Positions 53,627 to 63,150 of a stretch of DNA of 64,000 bases are shown here, one piece after another (positions within the stretch are counted from its first letter, which is position 1; each line of letters starts with the position of its first letter). Below the pieces are notes generated by a model. That model ran no database searches and was not told the origin of the DNA. It saw nothing but the letters and a program-made list of their open reading frames with translations. Made by a program: the position numbers and the translations under genes. Location: positions 124,001 through 188,000 of the forward strand of contig NZ_JAHXZN010000007.1 of the NCBI RefSeq assembly GCF_019429485.1. The letters run 5' to 3'. This DNA is from Sphingomonas citri (GTDB taxonomy: Bacteria > Pseudomonadota > Alphaproteobacteria > Sphingomonadales > Sphingomonadaceae).

Positions 53627-53723
53627 GTGGAGAGCAAGGGGGACACGCTGCCGTAGCATGGCTCGCGTAAATGGTGCTCCTTCGTGGCAAGGCTCTGCTG
53701 CTAGAGCCGAGCCATCGTCGCCG

Positions 53724-53747
53724 GGAACGTTCCCACAACCCATTGTT
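53724..53747 (+). promoter_or_regulatory. Candidate EcfG (general stress) promoter
   Basis: GGAAC-N16-GTT matches the alphaproteobacterial EcfG consensus GGAAC-N16/17-GTT. It lies inside the perfect palindrome GGGAACGTTCCC (53723-53734). It is about 60 bp before the DUF1080 gene's GTG start. Confidence 0.5.
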
Positions 53748-53804
53748 CTCGCGACGTGCGCCTGCGATACCTCCCGGCAAACAACGCCACGGGAAGGGAA
53801 CAGC

Positions 53805-54758
53805 GTGCGACCGATCTTGATGGGGCTCGCCGTCGCGGCGCTGTCGGCCCCCGCCGCCGCGCAGGCGCCCGCCACCCCCGAGCAGCTCGCCCAGACGCGC
53901 GCGATCGTCGGCAACACCGTGGCGCGCCCGCAGACGCTCGTCCTCGTCGACGTGCCGCGCGCCACCGGCAAGGCACGCGCGCTGCTGAACGGGCGCGACC
54001 TCGCCGGCTGGCACCCGTGGCTGGGCTATCCCGACCCGTCGGTGACCTATCGCAACCAGCCCGGCGCGACGTCGATCGGCACCACGCGCGACACCGCCGG
54101 CGACTTCGCGATCCGCCGGATCGACGGCCGCCCCGCGCTGTGGGTCAAGGGCGAGACCTGGGGCGCGCTCGTCCACGACGCCGACCTGCGCGACTACCAC
54201 CTGCGGCTACACTATCGCTGGGGCGCCAAGCGCTGGGCGCCGCGGCTCGGCCAGCCGCCCAACAACGGGCTGCTCTACCACACCCATGGCGCACCGGGCG
54301 CGGTGTTCGGCACGTGGCAGCCCTCGGTCGAGTTCGAGATCATGCAGGGCTCGACCGGCATGGCGGTGGCGGTAGGGCGCGACGTGCGTCTGCGCACCAC
54401 CGCCGCGCTCGACCCGTCGCTCGTCTCGCCGCCCGTGCGCTACCGGGTCGGCGGCGCTCCGGTCGAGATCGTCAACGGCACGCTGATCTGGAACGTCGAG
54501 AACGCGCGCGACGCGGAGAGGCCGGCGGGACAGTGGAACACGCTCGATCTCTACGTGCTCGGCGACCGCGCGGTGCACGTCGTCAACGGCGTGCCGGTGA
54601 TGGTGGTGGAGGGGCTGGCGACGGTCGACGCCGCAGGAAAGCGCACGCCGCTGACGCATGGCAGCGTCCAGCTCCAGTCCGAGGGCGCGGAGACCTGGTT
54701 CCGCGACATCACGGTCGAGCCGATCGATCGATTGCCGAAGGTGGTGGCGAAGGAGTGA
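53805..54758 (+). CDS. Exported DUF1080 (3-keto-disaccharide hydrolase-like) protein
   Basis: A 317-residue protein starting at GTG 53805 after a GGGAAGGGAA ribosome site. A signal peptide (to about AAAQA) leads into a DUF1080 beta-sandwich: LLNGRDLAGWHPWLG, DYHLRLHYRWG, NNGLLYHTHG, WQPSVEFEIMQGSTGMA and a final GSVQLQSEGAETWFRDITVEP. Family members are laminin-G-like sugar-binding or 3-keto-glycoside hydrolases. The protein is exported, so a role in extracellular sugar or surface polymer breakdown is inferred. Confidence 0.82.
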   Translation: MRPILMGLAVAALSAPAAAQAPATPEQLAQTRAIVGNTVARPQTLVLVDVPRATGKARALLNGRDLAGWHPWLGYPDPSVTYRNQPGATSIGTTRDTAGDFAIRRIDGRPALWVKGETWGALVHDADLRDYHLRLHYRWGAKRWAPRLGQPPNNGLLYHTHGAPGAVFGTWQPSVEFEIMQGSTGMAVAVGRDVRLRTTAALDPSLVSPPVRYRVGGAPVEIVNGTLIWNVENARDAERPAGQWNTLDLYVLGDRAVHVVNGVPVMVVEGLATVDAAGKRTPLTHGSVQLQSEGAETWFRDITVEPIDRLPKVVAKE

Positions 54759-54958
54759 GGCGCAGCAACTCCTCCCCGTGCCGGGGAAGAGTGGAGGAGC
54801 AACTCGCGCTGTCCTAACTGCCCGTAGCTGTGCCACATGGGCGTCATGTCCTGCCCCGAGCCCGACCGTCACCCGCGCCCCCGCCGCCGACTCAACGTTC
54901 ACATCTCGCGCGACACGCGCCAGCGGCTCAACATTCGCAACATTCGCGGGCTAAGTGC

Positions 54959-56542
54959 ATGACGCAGAGCGATGTCCTGATCGTCGGCTCGGGCGCGGCC
55001 GGGCTCACGGCGGCGCTCAACCTGGCCGATCGCTTCACCGTGACCGTGCTCGCCAAGGGGGCGCTCAACGAGGGCAGCACCGCCTGGGCGCAGGGCGGGA
55101 TCGCCGCGGTGCTCGAACCCGGCGACACGTTCGAGCACCATGTCGAGGACACGATGGTCGCCGGCGCGGGGCTCAACGATCGCGCCATCGTCGAGTTCGT
55201 GGTCGAGCGCGCGCCCGCCGCGATCGCGCGGCTCCGCGCGCTGGGCGTGCCCTTCGCCGAGGAAGGCGGCGCGCTCCATCTCACGCGCGAGGGCGGCCAC
55301 TCGCACCGCCGCATCGTCCACGTCGCCGACGCGACCGGCTGGGCGGTGCAGGAGGCGCTCCAGCGCGCCGCCGAGGCGCATCCCAATATCACGCTCGTGC
55401 CCGACCAGGTCGCGATCGACCTCGCCACCAGCCGCCACGAGGAACGCTACTCGGGCGCGGGCAACGTCTGGGGCGTCTACGCGATCGACCGGCGCACCGG
55501 CGCGGTCGAGGTGCATACCGCGCGCGCGACGATCCTGGCGACCGGCGGGGCAGGGCGGACCTATCTCTTCTCCACCGCGCCGCGCGGCGCCACCGGGGAC
55601 GGGATCGCGATGGCGTGGCGCGCGGGCGCGCGCGTCGCCAACATGGAATTCATGCAGTTCCACCCGACCTGCCTGTACCATCTCGAGGTCAAGAACTTCC
55701 TGATCACCGAGGCGGTGCGCGGCGAGGGCGGGCATCTGATCAACCCCACCACCGGGCGGCGCTTCATGCCGTGGTACGACGACCGGCTCGAGCTCGCCCC
55801 GCGCGACGTGGTGGCGCGCGCGATCGACGCCGAGATCAAGCGCTACGGGCTTGACTTCGTCCACCTCGACATCAGTCACATGCCCGCCGACTTCGTGCGC
55901 GCGCACTTCCCCAACATCCACGAGAAACTGCTCGGGCTCGGCATCGATATGACGACCCAGCCGATCCCGGTGGTGCCGGCGCAGCATTACACCTGCGGCG
56001 GGATCGTGGTGGACCGCGACGGCCGCACCGACCTGCCCGGGCTCTACGCCGCGGGCGAGTGTACCCAGTCGGGACTGCACGGCGCCAACCGGCTCGCCTC
56101 CAACTCGCTGCTCGAATGCTTCGTCTTCGGGGAGGCGGCGGCGCAGCATATCGCGCAGCATTGGGACGCGCTGCCGCCGCCCCCCGCGGTGCGCGCGTGG
56201 GACGAGAGCCGCGTCACCGATTCCGACGAGGAGGTGGTGATTAAGCAGAATTGGACCGAGATCCGCCGCTTCATGTGGAACTATGTCGGGATCGTCCGCA
56301 CCACCAAGCGGCTCGAGCGCGCGCAGCACCGCATCGACCTGCTGCGCAGCGAGGTGGAGGATTATTACGGCCACTTCCGCGTCACCCCCGACCTGATCGA
56401 GCTGCGCAACCTGCTCCAGGTGGCCGAGCTGATCGTCCGCTCGGCGCTGCACCGGCACGAGAGCCGCGGGCTGCACTATACGCTCGACTGGCCGGACACG
56501 CTCGACGCGCCCGCCGACACCGTGCTGGTCCCGCGCGCCTGA
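54959..56542 (+). CDS. nadB: L-aspartate oxidase NadB
   Basis: A 527-residue FAD enzyme oxidising aspartate to iminoaspartate, the first step of NAD synthesis. The FAD motif GSGAAG (10-15) and the conserved HTYGGI-like AQHYTCGGIVVD and GLYAAGECTQSGLHGANRLASNSLLE stretches are intact. Start at 54959 follows a short gap; an upstream extension to 54830 is unlikely because it runs through a low-complexity region. nadA and nadC are not in view. Confidence 0.95.
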   Translation: MTQSDVLIVGSGAAGLTAALNLADRFTVTVLAKGALNEGSTAWAQGGIAAVLEPGDTFEHHVEDTMVAGAGLNDRAIVEFVVERAPAAIARLRALGVPFAEEGGALHLTREGGHSHRRIVHVADATGWAVQEALQRAAEAHPNITLVPDQVAIDLATSRHEERYSGAGNVWGVYAIDRRTGAVEVHTARATILATGGAGRTYLFSTAPRGATGDGIAMAWRAGARVANMEFMQFHPTCLYHLEVKNFLITEAVRGEGGHLINPTTGRRFMPWYDDRLELAPRDVVARAIDAEIKRYGLDFVHLDISHMPADFVRAHFPNIHEKLLGLGIDMTTQPIPVVPAQHYTCGGIVVDRDGRTDLPGLYAAGECTQSGLHGANRLASNSLLECFVFGEAAAQHIAQHWDALPPPPAVRAWDESRVTDSDEEVVIKQNWTEIRRFMWNYVGIVRTTKRLERAQHRIDLLRSEVEDYYGHFRVTPDLIELRNLLQVAELIVRSALHRHESRGLHYTLDWPDTLDAPADTVLVPRA

Positions 56543-56686
56543 GCCATGGAGCCGGTCGCGCCCGACCCCCGCCGCACCGTTCGTCGCGCCGCGGCCAAGG
56601 ATCGTCGCAGCGGCGAGTCGCAGCACTTTGTGTCCGCGCCATTATTGTCCACAGACGCGAGTCAAGCGGGGTTGGTGGCGGCGGAC

Positions 56687-57814
56687 ATGGGTAGTAAGAC
56701 TTTCGGGCGCCGGGCCGCGATCATCGCCTGGTCGCTGCTGATCGCGGGCTGCGGCGCCGGGGCAGGTTCCGCGCTCATCCCCGCGGCGCCGCCCAGGCCG
56801 CTCGTGTCGATCCCGGTGCCGCTCGCCGTCGTGCCGCCACCTCCGCCGCCGCGCCGCTCGGCCGCGCCCCGCGCGCTCCAGGCACGTATCGAGCAGCTCA
56901 TCCGCAACTTCCCGGGCAAGGCGGGCGCGGCGATCGTCGCGGTCGACGAGGACTGGGTGGTGCAGCAAGGCGGCGATCTCAGCCTGCCGCAGCAGAGCGT
57001 CAGCAAGACCTGGGTGGCGATGACGGTGCTGTCGCAGCGCGACGCTGGAAGGCTCACGCTCGACGACCCGGTGCTGGTCACGCGCGACGACCTCACGCTG
57101 TTCCACCAGCCGATCGCGGGACTGGTCGGCGCCAACGGCTATCGCACCACGGTCGGGGGGCTGCTCACCCGCGCGCTGACGCAGAGCGACAACACCGCCA
57201 ACGACCGGCTGCTCACGGTAGTGGGTGGCCCGGCCGCGGTGCGGCGCTTCATCGAGAAGCACCAGCTCGGCGCGATCAAGTTCGGCCCGGGCGAGCGGCT
57301 GCTCCAGAGCGGCACCGCGGGGCTGACGTGGAGCCAGTCGATGGCGCTGGGGCGCGGCTTCGAGGCGGCACGCGCCCGGCTCGACCCGGCGGTGCGCCGC
57401 GCCGCCTTGCAGCGCTACATCGACAACCCGCCCGACGGCGCCGCGCCGGTGGCGATCGCTGGCGCGCTGGCGCGGCTGGCGCGCGGCGAGCTGCTGAGCG
57501 AGACCTCGACGCGGATCCTGCTCGACACGATGGCGGCGTCGCGCACCGGCCACGCGCGGCTGCGCGCCGCCACGCCGCCGGGCTGGAAGGTGGCGCACAA
57601 GACCGGCACCGGGCAGGATTTCGGCGCGCGCAACGCGGGCTTCAACGACGTCGGCCTGCTCACCGCGCCGGACGGGCGCCGCTACGCCATCGCGGTGATG
57701 ATCGGCGATACCGCCGCGCCGATGCGGCTACGCCAGCAGCTGATCCAGAACGTCTGCGCCGCGCTCACCGGCGCGCAGCCGCGCGCGACCGGCGGCGACG
57801 AGGACGGGACGTGA
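56687..57814 (+). CDS. Class A beta-lactamase-like serine hydrolase lipoprotein
   Basis: From the ATG at 56687 a 375-residue lipoprotein (lipobox IAGC, Cys22). A Pro-rich linker leads to the beta-lactamase2 domain: S104-V-S-K107, S167-D-N, E203-R-L-L-Q and K305-T-G. The S104/K107, SDN, Glu (exactly 36 after SDN Ser, as Ambler 130 to 166) and KTG elements are all present, so a working class A active site is likely; position 170 is Gln, not Asn. About 30 extra residues lie between the Glu and KTG. A start at 56546 would add a long non-signal region. Real hydrolysis of beta-lactams is an inference; penicillin-binding or other hydrolase activity is possible. Confidence 0.75.
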   Translation: MGSKTFGRRAAIIAWSLLIAGCGAGAGSALIPAAPPRPLVSIPVPLAVVPPPPPPRRSAAPRALQARIEQLIRNFPGKAGAAIVAVDEDWVVQQGGDLSLPQQSVSKTWVAMTVLSQRDAGRLTLDDPVLVTRDDLTLFHQPIAGLVGANGYRTTVGGLLTRALTQSDNTANDRLLTVVGGPAAVRRFIEKHQLGAIKFGPGERLLQSGTAGLTWSQSMALGRGFEAARARLDPAVRRAALQRYIDNPPDGAAPVAIAGALARLARGELLSETSTRILLDTMAASRTGHARLRAATPPGWKVAHKTGTGQDFGARNAGFNDVGLLTAPDGRRYAIAVMIGDTAAPMRLRQQLIQNVCAALTGAQPRATGGDEDGT

Positions 57815-57844
57815 GTTGGCGGCGGGGGCGTCTCGCGGACGATC

Positions 57845-58047
57845 GATCCTCCCGCGCAGGGGGAGTGCGGGCTTTGGCTTCCCCCCGGCAAGCCAATATG
57901 GTGTCCGGGGGACACCATCTCGCCCGCACTGGCAGCGCGCAGCGCTGACGGAGCGATATCGCCAGAGGTGAGTCCGGCGACACTCACCAGCCGGATCACC
58001 CCTCCGTCAGGCCTGCGGCCTGCCACCTCCCCTTACCGGGGAGGATC
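57845..58047. repeat. Family-C intergenic inverted repeat, extended
   Basis: GATCCTCCC... at 57845 pairs with CCTCCCC...GGGGAGGATC near 58026-58047, and the inner segments CTGACGGAG and CACCCCTCCGTCAG match the copy at 47929. The centre is longer than in that copy. It fills most of the gap between the beta-lactamase-like and polA genes. Confidence 0.7.
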
Positions 58048-58101
58048 ACGCCGACCACAACCCCGGTTTCCCACAGGGCCAATCCGGTTTAGGGCAGCGC
58101 G

Positions 58102-60867
58102 ATGCCGCACCTCTATCTCGTCGACGGATCGGGCTACATCTTCCGCGCCTATCACCGGCTGCCGCCGTTGACCAACAAGCACGGCGAGCCCGTCGGTGCG
58201 GTCTACGGCTACACCACCATGTTGTGGAAGCTCGCCGACGAGCTGCACAAGGCCGACGGACCGACGCACATGGCGGTGATCCTCGACAAGAGCTCGTCCA
58301 GCTTCCGCAACGAGCTGTACGACCAGTATAAGGCGCATCGCCCCCCGCCGCCCGAGGACCTCGTCCCGCAATTTCCGATGATCCGCGACGCCACGCGTGC
58401 CTTCTCGCTGCCGTGCATCGAGGAGCAGGGCTGGGAGGCGGACGACCTGATCGCCAGCTACACCAAGGCCGCGTTGGCGCAGGGCTGGCAGGTGACCATC
58501 GTCAGCTCCGACAAGGACCTGATGCAGCTGATGACCGATCCCTCGGTCGACATGCTCGACACGATGAACAACCGCCGGCTCGGCCCCGAAGCGGTGGTGG
58601 AGAAGTTCGGCGTCGGCCCCGACAAGCTGGGCGACGTGCTCGCGCTGATGGGCGACAGCGTCGACAACGTCCCCGGCGTGCCCGGGGTCGGGCCCAAGAC
58701 CGCGGCCAAGCTGATCGTCGAGCACGGCGACGTCGAGGCGGTGCTCGCCGCCGCGCCCGAGATGAAGAAGGGCAAGCTGCGCGACAATCTGATCGAGCAC
58801 GCCGAGGCGGCGCGGATGAGCCGCCAATTGGTCGAGCTCGCCTGCGACGTGCCGCTGCCCGACTCGCTCGAGTCGCTCGCGCTGCCCGCCGAGGGCATCC
58901 CGCAGGCGCCGCTGCGCGCCTTCCTCGAGCATCACGGGTTTCGCTCGCTGCTCACCCGGCTCGGTGAGGTCGCCGAGGCGACGCAGCCCGAGACCGTCGG
59001 CGCCCCCGCTGAGGACGACGAGCCCGCCTGCGACCACGACGGCTACGAGACCGTGGTCGACGAGGCCGCGCTCGACCGCTGGATCCAGGTCGCGCGGCAC
59101 CAGGGCTGGGTCGCGATCGATACCGAGACCACGGCCAAGGATCCGATGCTGGCCGAGCTGGTCGGGGTCAGTCTCGCGCTCGCGCCCAATCTGGCCTGCT
59201 ATGTCCCGCTCGGCCACGGCGGCAGCGACATGTTCGCGGAGAAGCCCGCGCAGCTCGACCGCGACCTCGCGCTGGCCAGGCTCAAGCCGCTGCTCGAGGA
59301 CGCGAGCGTGCTCAAGATCGGGCACAATCTGAAGTATGACCTGATCGTGCTGGGGCGGCTGGGGCTCGACGTCGCGCCCTACGACGACACGATCGTGATG
59401 AGCTTCGATCTCGACGCGGGGCGCCACGGCCATGGCATGGACGAGCTCGCCGCGACGCACCTCTCGCACAGCTGTATCGCCTACAAGGACGTGGTCGGCA
59501 CGGGCAAGAAGGCGCTCGGCTTCCACGAGGTCGATCTCAAAGCCGCCACGCGCTACGCCGCCGAGGACGCCGACGTCACGCTGCGGCTGTGGCGCCGCTT
59601 CAAGCCGCGGTTGCCGATCGAGGGCGCGACGCGCGTCTACGAGATGGTCGACCGCCCGCTGGTGGCGGTGATCGCGCGGATGGAGCGCCACGGCATCAAG
59701 GTCGACCGCGAGCGACTGGCGCAGCTGTCCGACGAGTTCTCGCAGCAGATCGCGGGCTTGGAGACGCAGGTGCACGCGCTCGCCGGCGGCCCCTTCACGA
59801 TCGGCAGCCCCAAGCAGCTCGGCGACGTGCTGTTCGAGCGGATGGGGCTCAAGGGCGGGCGCAAGGGCAAGAGCGGGGTCTATTCCACCGACGTCAACGA
59901 GCTGGAGCGGCTCGCCGCCGACAAGGATTCGCCGGGTGCCGAGATCGCCGCGCGCGTGCTCGACTGGCGCCAGCTCACCAAGCTCAAGAACACCTACACC
60001 GACACGTTGCAGGAGCAGATCCACCCCGCCACCGGCCGCGTCCACACCAGCTACTCGCTGACGGGCGCGCAGACCGGGCGGCTGTCGTCGACCGATCCCA
60101 ACCTCCAGAACATCCCGATCCGCACCGAGACCGGGCGCCAGATCCGCGACGCCTTCGTCGCCGACGCGGGCAACGTGATCCTCGCCGCCGATTACTCGCA
60201 GATCGAGCTGCGCCTCGCCGCGCACATGGCCGACGTGCCGCAGCTCAAGGAGGCGTTCGCGCGCGGCGACGACATCCACAGCCTCACCGCGCAGGAGCTG
60301 TTCGGCGAAGTGACGCGCGACACGCGCGCCTCCGCCAAGACGATCAATTTCGCGATCCTCTACGGCATCTCGCGCTGGGGGCTGGCCGGGCGGCTCGATA
60401 TCTCCGCCGACGAGGCGCAGGCAATGATCGACCGCTATTTCGAGCGCTTCCCCGGCATCAACCGCTACATCGCGGAGACGCTGACGCAGGTGCGCGAGCG
60501 CGGCTACACCACGACCCTGTTCGGGCGGAAGACGCATTTCCCGCGCATCCGCAGCAAGGTGCAGCACGAGCGCCAGGGCGCCGAGCGCGCCGCGATCAAC
60601 GCGCCGATCCAGGGCACCAGCGCCGACATCATCAAGCGCGCGATGGCGCGGATGGAGCCGGCGCTGGCGGCGGCCGGGCTGGGGCATGTGCGGATGCTGC
60701 TCCAGGTGCACGACGAGCTGGTGTTCGAGCTGCCCGAGCGCGACGTCGACGCGGCGCGCCCGGTGATCGAGCGCGTGATGGCCTCCGCGGCCGAGCCGGC
60801 GGTGACGCTCGACGTGCCGCTGGGCGTGGAGATCGGCGTCGGTGCGAGCTGGGGGGCGGCGCATTGA
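58102..60867 (+). CDS. polA: DNA polymerase I
   Basis: A 921-residue three-domain polymerase. The 5'-3' exonuclease begins HLYLVDGSGYIFRAYH; a 3'-5' exonuclease half has AIDTETTAKD, GHNLKYDL and YAAEDADVTLRLW; polymerase motifs A (ADYSQIELRLAAHM), B (RASAKTINFAILYGIS) and C (LLQVHDELVFE) are intact. It is full length. Large antisense frames are artefacts. Confidence 0.98.
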   Translation: MPHLYLVDGSGYIFRAYHRLPPLTNKHGEPVGAVYGYTTMLWKLADELHKADGPTHMAVILDKSSSSFRNELYDQYKAHRPPPPEDLVPQFPMIRDATRAFSLPCIEEQGWEADDLIASYTKAALAQGWQVTIVSSDKDLMQLMTDPSVDMLDTMNNRRLGPEAVVEKFGVGPDKLGDVLALMGDSVDNVPGVPGVGPKTAAKLIVEHGDVEAVLAAAPEMKKGKLRDNLIEHAEAARMSRQLVELACDVPLPDSLESLALPAEGIPQAPLRAFLEHHGFRSLLTRLGEVAEATQPETVGAPAEDDEPACDHDGYETVVDEAALDRWIQVARHQGWVAIDTETTAKDPMLAELVGVSLALAPNLACYVPLGHGGSDMFAEKPAQLDRDLALARLKPLLEDASVLKIGHNLKYDLIVLGRLGLDVAPYDDTIVMSFDLDAGRHGHGMDELAATHLSHSCIAYKDVVGTGKKALGFHEVDLKAATRYAAEDADVTLRLWRRFKPRLPIEGATRVYEMVDRPLVAVIARMERHGIKVDRERLAQLSDEFSQQIAGLETQVHALAGGPFTIGSPKQLGDVLFERMGLKGGRKGKSGVYSTDVNELERLAADKDSPGAEIAARVLDWRQLTKLKNTYTDTLQEQIHPATGRVHTSYSLTGAQTGRLSSTDPNLQNIPIRTETGRQIRDAFVADAGNVILAADYSQIELRLAAHMADVPQLKEAFARGDDIHSLTAQELFGEVTRDTRASAKTINFAILYGISRWGLAGRLDISADEAQAMIDRYFERFPGINRYIAETLTQVRERGYTTTLFGRKTHFPRIRSKVQHERQGAERAAINAPIQGTSADIIKRAMARMEPALAAAGLGHVRMLLQVHDELVFELPERDVDAARPVIERVMASAAEPAVTLDVPLGVEIGVGASWGAAH

Positions 60868-60903
60868 GGGCTCGACGACCGGCAGCCGGCGGCGCGTCTT
60901 TGT

Positions 60904-60985
60904 CCGTGTTCCTGCGCACGAAGGACCCCAGGGCCGCACGCGTCGGCGTTCGCGGCCCTGGGCTCCCGCGTCCCCGGGAGCACGG
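60904..60985. repeat. Family-B intergenic inverted repeat
   Basis: Inner perfect 11-bp stem CCCAGGGCCGC / GCGGCCCTGGG and outer arms CCGTGTTCC / GGAGCACGG (one mismatch) lie between polA and the flippase gene. Same plan as 14809 and 44877. Confidence 0.8.
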
Positions 60986-61039
60986 CAGCGCTAGAGGTTA
61001 CCGCTCTGCGTGGGCCCGGCAGACAAGGCCCCGCCCCGC

Positions 61040-62563
61040 ATGACCGCGACCGACCAGCCCGACGACATCGCCGCGCTCGCCAAGGGCGGGCGCACCAATG
61101 TCGCGGGGTTCATCCTCAAGCTCGGCGCGCGCATCCCCTTCCTGTTCATCGCGGGGCACCTCTATGGCGCGGCGCTGGTGGGGCGGTTCGCGATCGCGGT
61201 GGTGGTGGTGGAGCTCGCCGCGCTGGTGGCGACGCTGGGGCTCAAGCGCGGGCTGGCGCAGGCGCTGTCCTCGGCGAAGCGGCCGCACAACCATGTCGTG
61301 TTCGACGCGCTCGCGCTCGCGCTGGTCGCCAGCCTGATCGCCAGCGCGGTGCTGTTCACCTTTCCCCAGGCGATGTACCCGAACTCGGCGATCGGCGGCC
61401 TCGACCGCTTCTTCCCGCTGATCATCCTCGCGCCCGCGCTGAGCGACGTCAGCCTCGCCGCGCTGGCCTATCGCCACGACGTCAAGGCCAGCGTCACCGC
61501 GCGCGCGATCGTCGAGCCGTGGACGCTGTCGATCTTCGCCTTTCTCTTCTCCTTTTTCACGCTCAAGGACGGGCTGGTGCTCGCCTATGTCGCGTCGATG
61601 GTGGCGGCACTGACCGCGAGCATCGTGCCGCTGCTGCGCAGCTACGGCGTGCCGAGCGGCTGGTCGCCGCACCTCAGCGTGCTGTGGCAGATGGCGCGCG
61701 CCAACACGCCGCTCGCCGGTGCCGACGCGCTCGAGTGGGGCAGCCGCAACGTCGACCGGCTCATCCTCGGCACCTTGTTCGCGCCCAACGTCGTCGGCAT
61801 CTATTACATGGCGCAGCAGGTCGCCTCGCTGCCGCAGCGGCTCAAGACCAGCTTCGACCCGATCCTGGGGCCGGTGGTGACGCGGAGCATCGCGCGCGGC
61901 GATCTCGGCGCGATCGCGCGTCAGGTGCGCCAGGTGGCGTTCTGGATCATCGCGGCGCAGCTCGCGCTGGCGCTCACCGCCTCGATCCCGCGCAAGGCGG
62001 TGATGGCGACGATCGGCCCGCAGTTCACCAGCGGCGCCGCGGCGATGGTGTTCCTGCTGTTCGCCGAGGTGTGCGCCTCCACCGGGGCGGTGGCGGAATC
62101 GGCGCTGGTGTACCTTGCCCGTCACCGCAACCTACTGATCTCGGCGACGATGCTGGTGATCCAGATCGCTTTGTCCTTCGCTTTCATCCTGCTGATCCGC
62201 GACGCCGGTTACGGCGTCACCGAGCAGGCCGCGGGTGCGCCGGTGGCGCTGCTGCTGGTGCTGCTGCTCACCTCGTTCGTGAAAGCGCGCGTGCTCGGGC
62301 GGCTGCTCGGCGCGCCGGTGTCGCCGATGCGCTGGCCGTTGCTATGGGCGGCGCTGGCGGGCGGCGCGGTGGGCGGCGCGTTCACGTTGCTGCCGCCGGG
62401 ATGGCGCTGGATGCAGGTGTCGGTCGGCGTGGTGGCGACGATGGGCGCCTATCTGTTCGTGATCTGGCGCTACGCCTTCGGACCCGAGGATCGCGCGCTG
62501 TTCAACAAGATGCCGACGGCCGAGGAGGCGACCTTGCCCAACGAGGGCAGCTTCATCCGCTAG
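61040..62563 (+). CDS. Polysaccharide/lipid flippase (Wzx/MurJ-MOP superfamily)
   Basis: A 507-residue membrane protein with about twelve to fourteen hydrophobic helices and the MOP flippase plan (NVAGFILKLGARIPFLFIAG at the N-terminus, SRNVDRLILGTLFAPNVVGIYYMAQQVASLPQRLKTSFDPILGP in the middle). It is the type used to export undecaprenyl-linked oligosaccharides. No glycosyltransferases are adjacent, so the substrate is unknown. Start at ATG 61040. It ends 6 bp before the convergent HxlR gene. Confidence 0.8.
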   Translation: MTATDQPDDIAALAKGGRTNVAGFILKLGARIPFLFIAGHLYGAALVGRFAIAVVVVELAALVATLGLKRGLAQALSSAKRPHNHVVFDALALALVASLIASAVLFTFPQAMYPNSAIGGLDRFFPLIILAPALSDVSLAALAYRHDVKASVTARAIVEPWTLSIFAFLFSFFTLKDGLVLAYVASMVAALTASIVPLLRSYGVPSGWSPHLSVLWQMARANTPLAGADALEWGSRNVDRLILGTLFAPNVVGIYYMAQQVASLPQRLKTSFDPILGPVVTRSIARGDLGAIARQVRQVAFWIIAAQLALALTASIPRKAVMATIGPQFTSGAAAMVFLLFAEVCASTGAVAESALVYLARHRNLLISATMLVIQIALSFAFILLIRDAGYGVTEQAAGAPVALLLVLLLTSFVKARVLGRLLGAPVSPMRWPLLWAALAGGAVGGAFTLLPPGWRWMQVSVGVVATMGAYLFVIWRYAFGPEDRALFNKMPTAEEATLPNEGSFIR

Positions 62564-62569
62564 GCCCGG

Positions 62570-63016
62570 CTATTCCAGCAGCGCCCAGTGCAGCTCGCCC
62601 TGGCCGAGCGCGCGGCCGTCGTGGCTCAGCACCGCGACGGGGCGGATCGGGCGCCCGTCGCGCACGTCGACCAGCACCGGCGAGGCGGGGCAACCGGTCT
62701 CCCAGCGCTCGCCCCATTGCCGCAGCGCCACCATCGTCGGCAGCAGCGCCCAGCCCTTGTCGGTGAGGCGGTAGACCACCTTGCGGCGATCCTCGGGCAC
62801 CGCGCCGCGCTCCATGATGCCGTGCGCGACGAAGCGTGCGAGCCGGTTGGCCAGGATGTTGCGCGCGATCCCCAGCTCCTGCTGGAACTCCTCGAAATGC
62901 TGCAGCCCGTTGAAGGCGGCGCGCAGGATCAGAAAGGCCCAGCGCTCCCCCATCGCCTCCAGCGCGGCGGGCAGGCTGCATTCGGTCAGGTTCTCGCGCA
63001 AACGCCGCTGTTCCAC
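62570..63016 (-). CDS. HxlR-type winged-helix transcriptional regulator
   Basis: A 148-residue HxlR/MarR-like repressor. The N-terminal winged helix has ECSLPAALEAMGERWAFLILRAAF, GLQHFEEFQQELGIARNILANRLARF and RRKVVYRLTDKGWALLP. The short Cys near the start (TECSLP) may be redox sensitive as in some HxlR proteins. Its target is unknown; neighbours are a flippase (convergent) and rel (divergent). Confidence 0.88.
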   Translation of the reverse strand: MEQRRLRENLTECSLPAALEAMGERWAFLILRAAFNGLQHFEEFQQELGIARNILANRLARFVAHGIMERGAVPEDRRKVVYRLTDKGWALLPTMVALRQWGERWETGCPASPVLVDVRDGRPIRPVAVLSHDGRALGQGELHWALLE

Positions 63017-63150
63017 ACGCCACTCCGTCGCGCGACGCTAACCCGGCGGCCGCGCCCGCGATAGCCGCGCGGCACGACAAGCAACACGCCGACACGTTTT
63101 TTTCGGCATCGTTGTTGCATTGTCACCGTGGATGTAAGCACATTGGATAG

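Larger units (their letters stand above)
53411..53804. other. 394-bp intergenic region before the DUF1080 gene
   Basis: It contains a long family-A repeat (53533-53626) and a GGGAACGTTCCC palindrome/EcfG-like promoter (53723-53747). No gene is seen in either strand beyond short frames that run through the repeat. Confidence 0.5.

Noticed and set aside
58033..60939. Antisense ORF of 968 codons opposite polA
   Set aside because: Same reason: composition artefact of high GC at third codon positions; polA is complete with all motifs.
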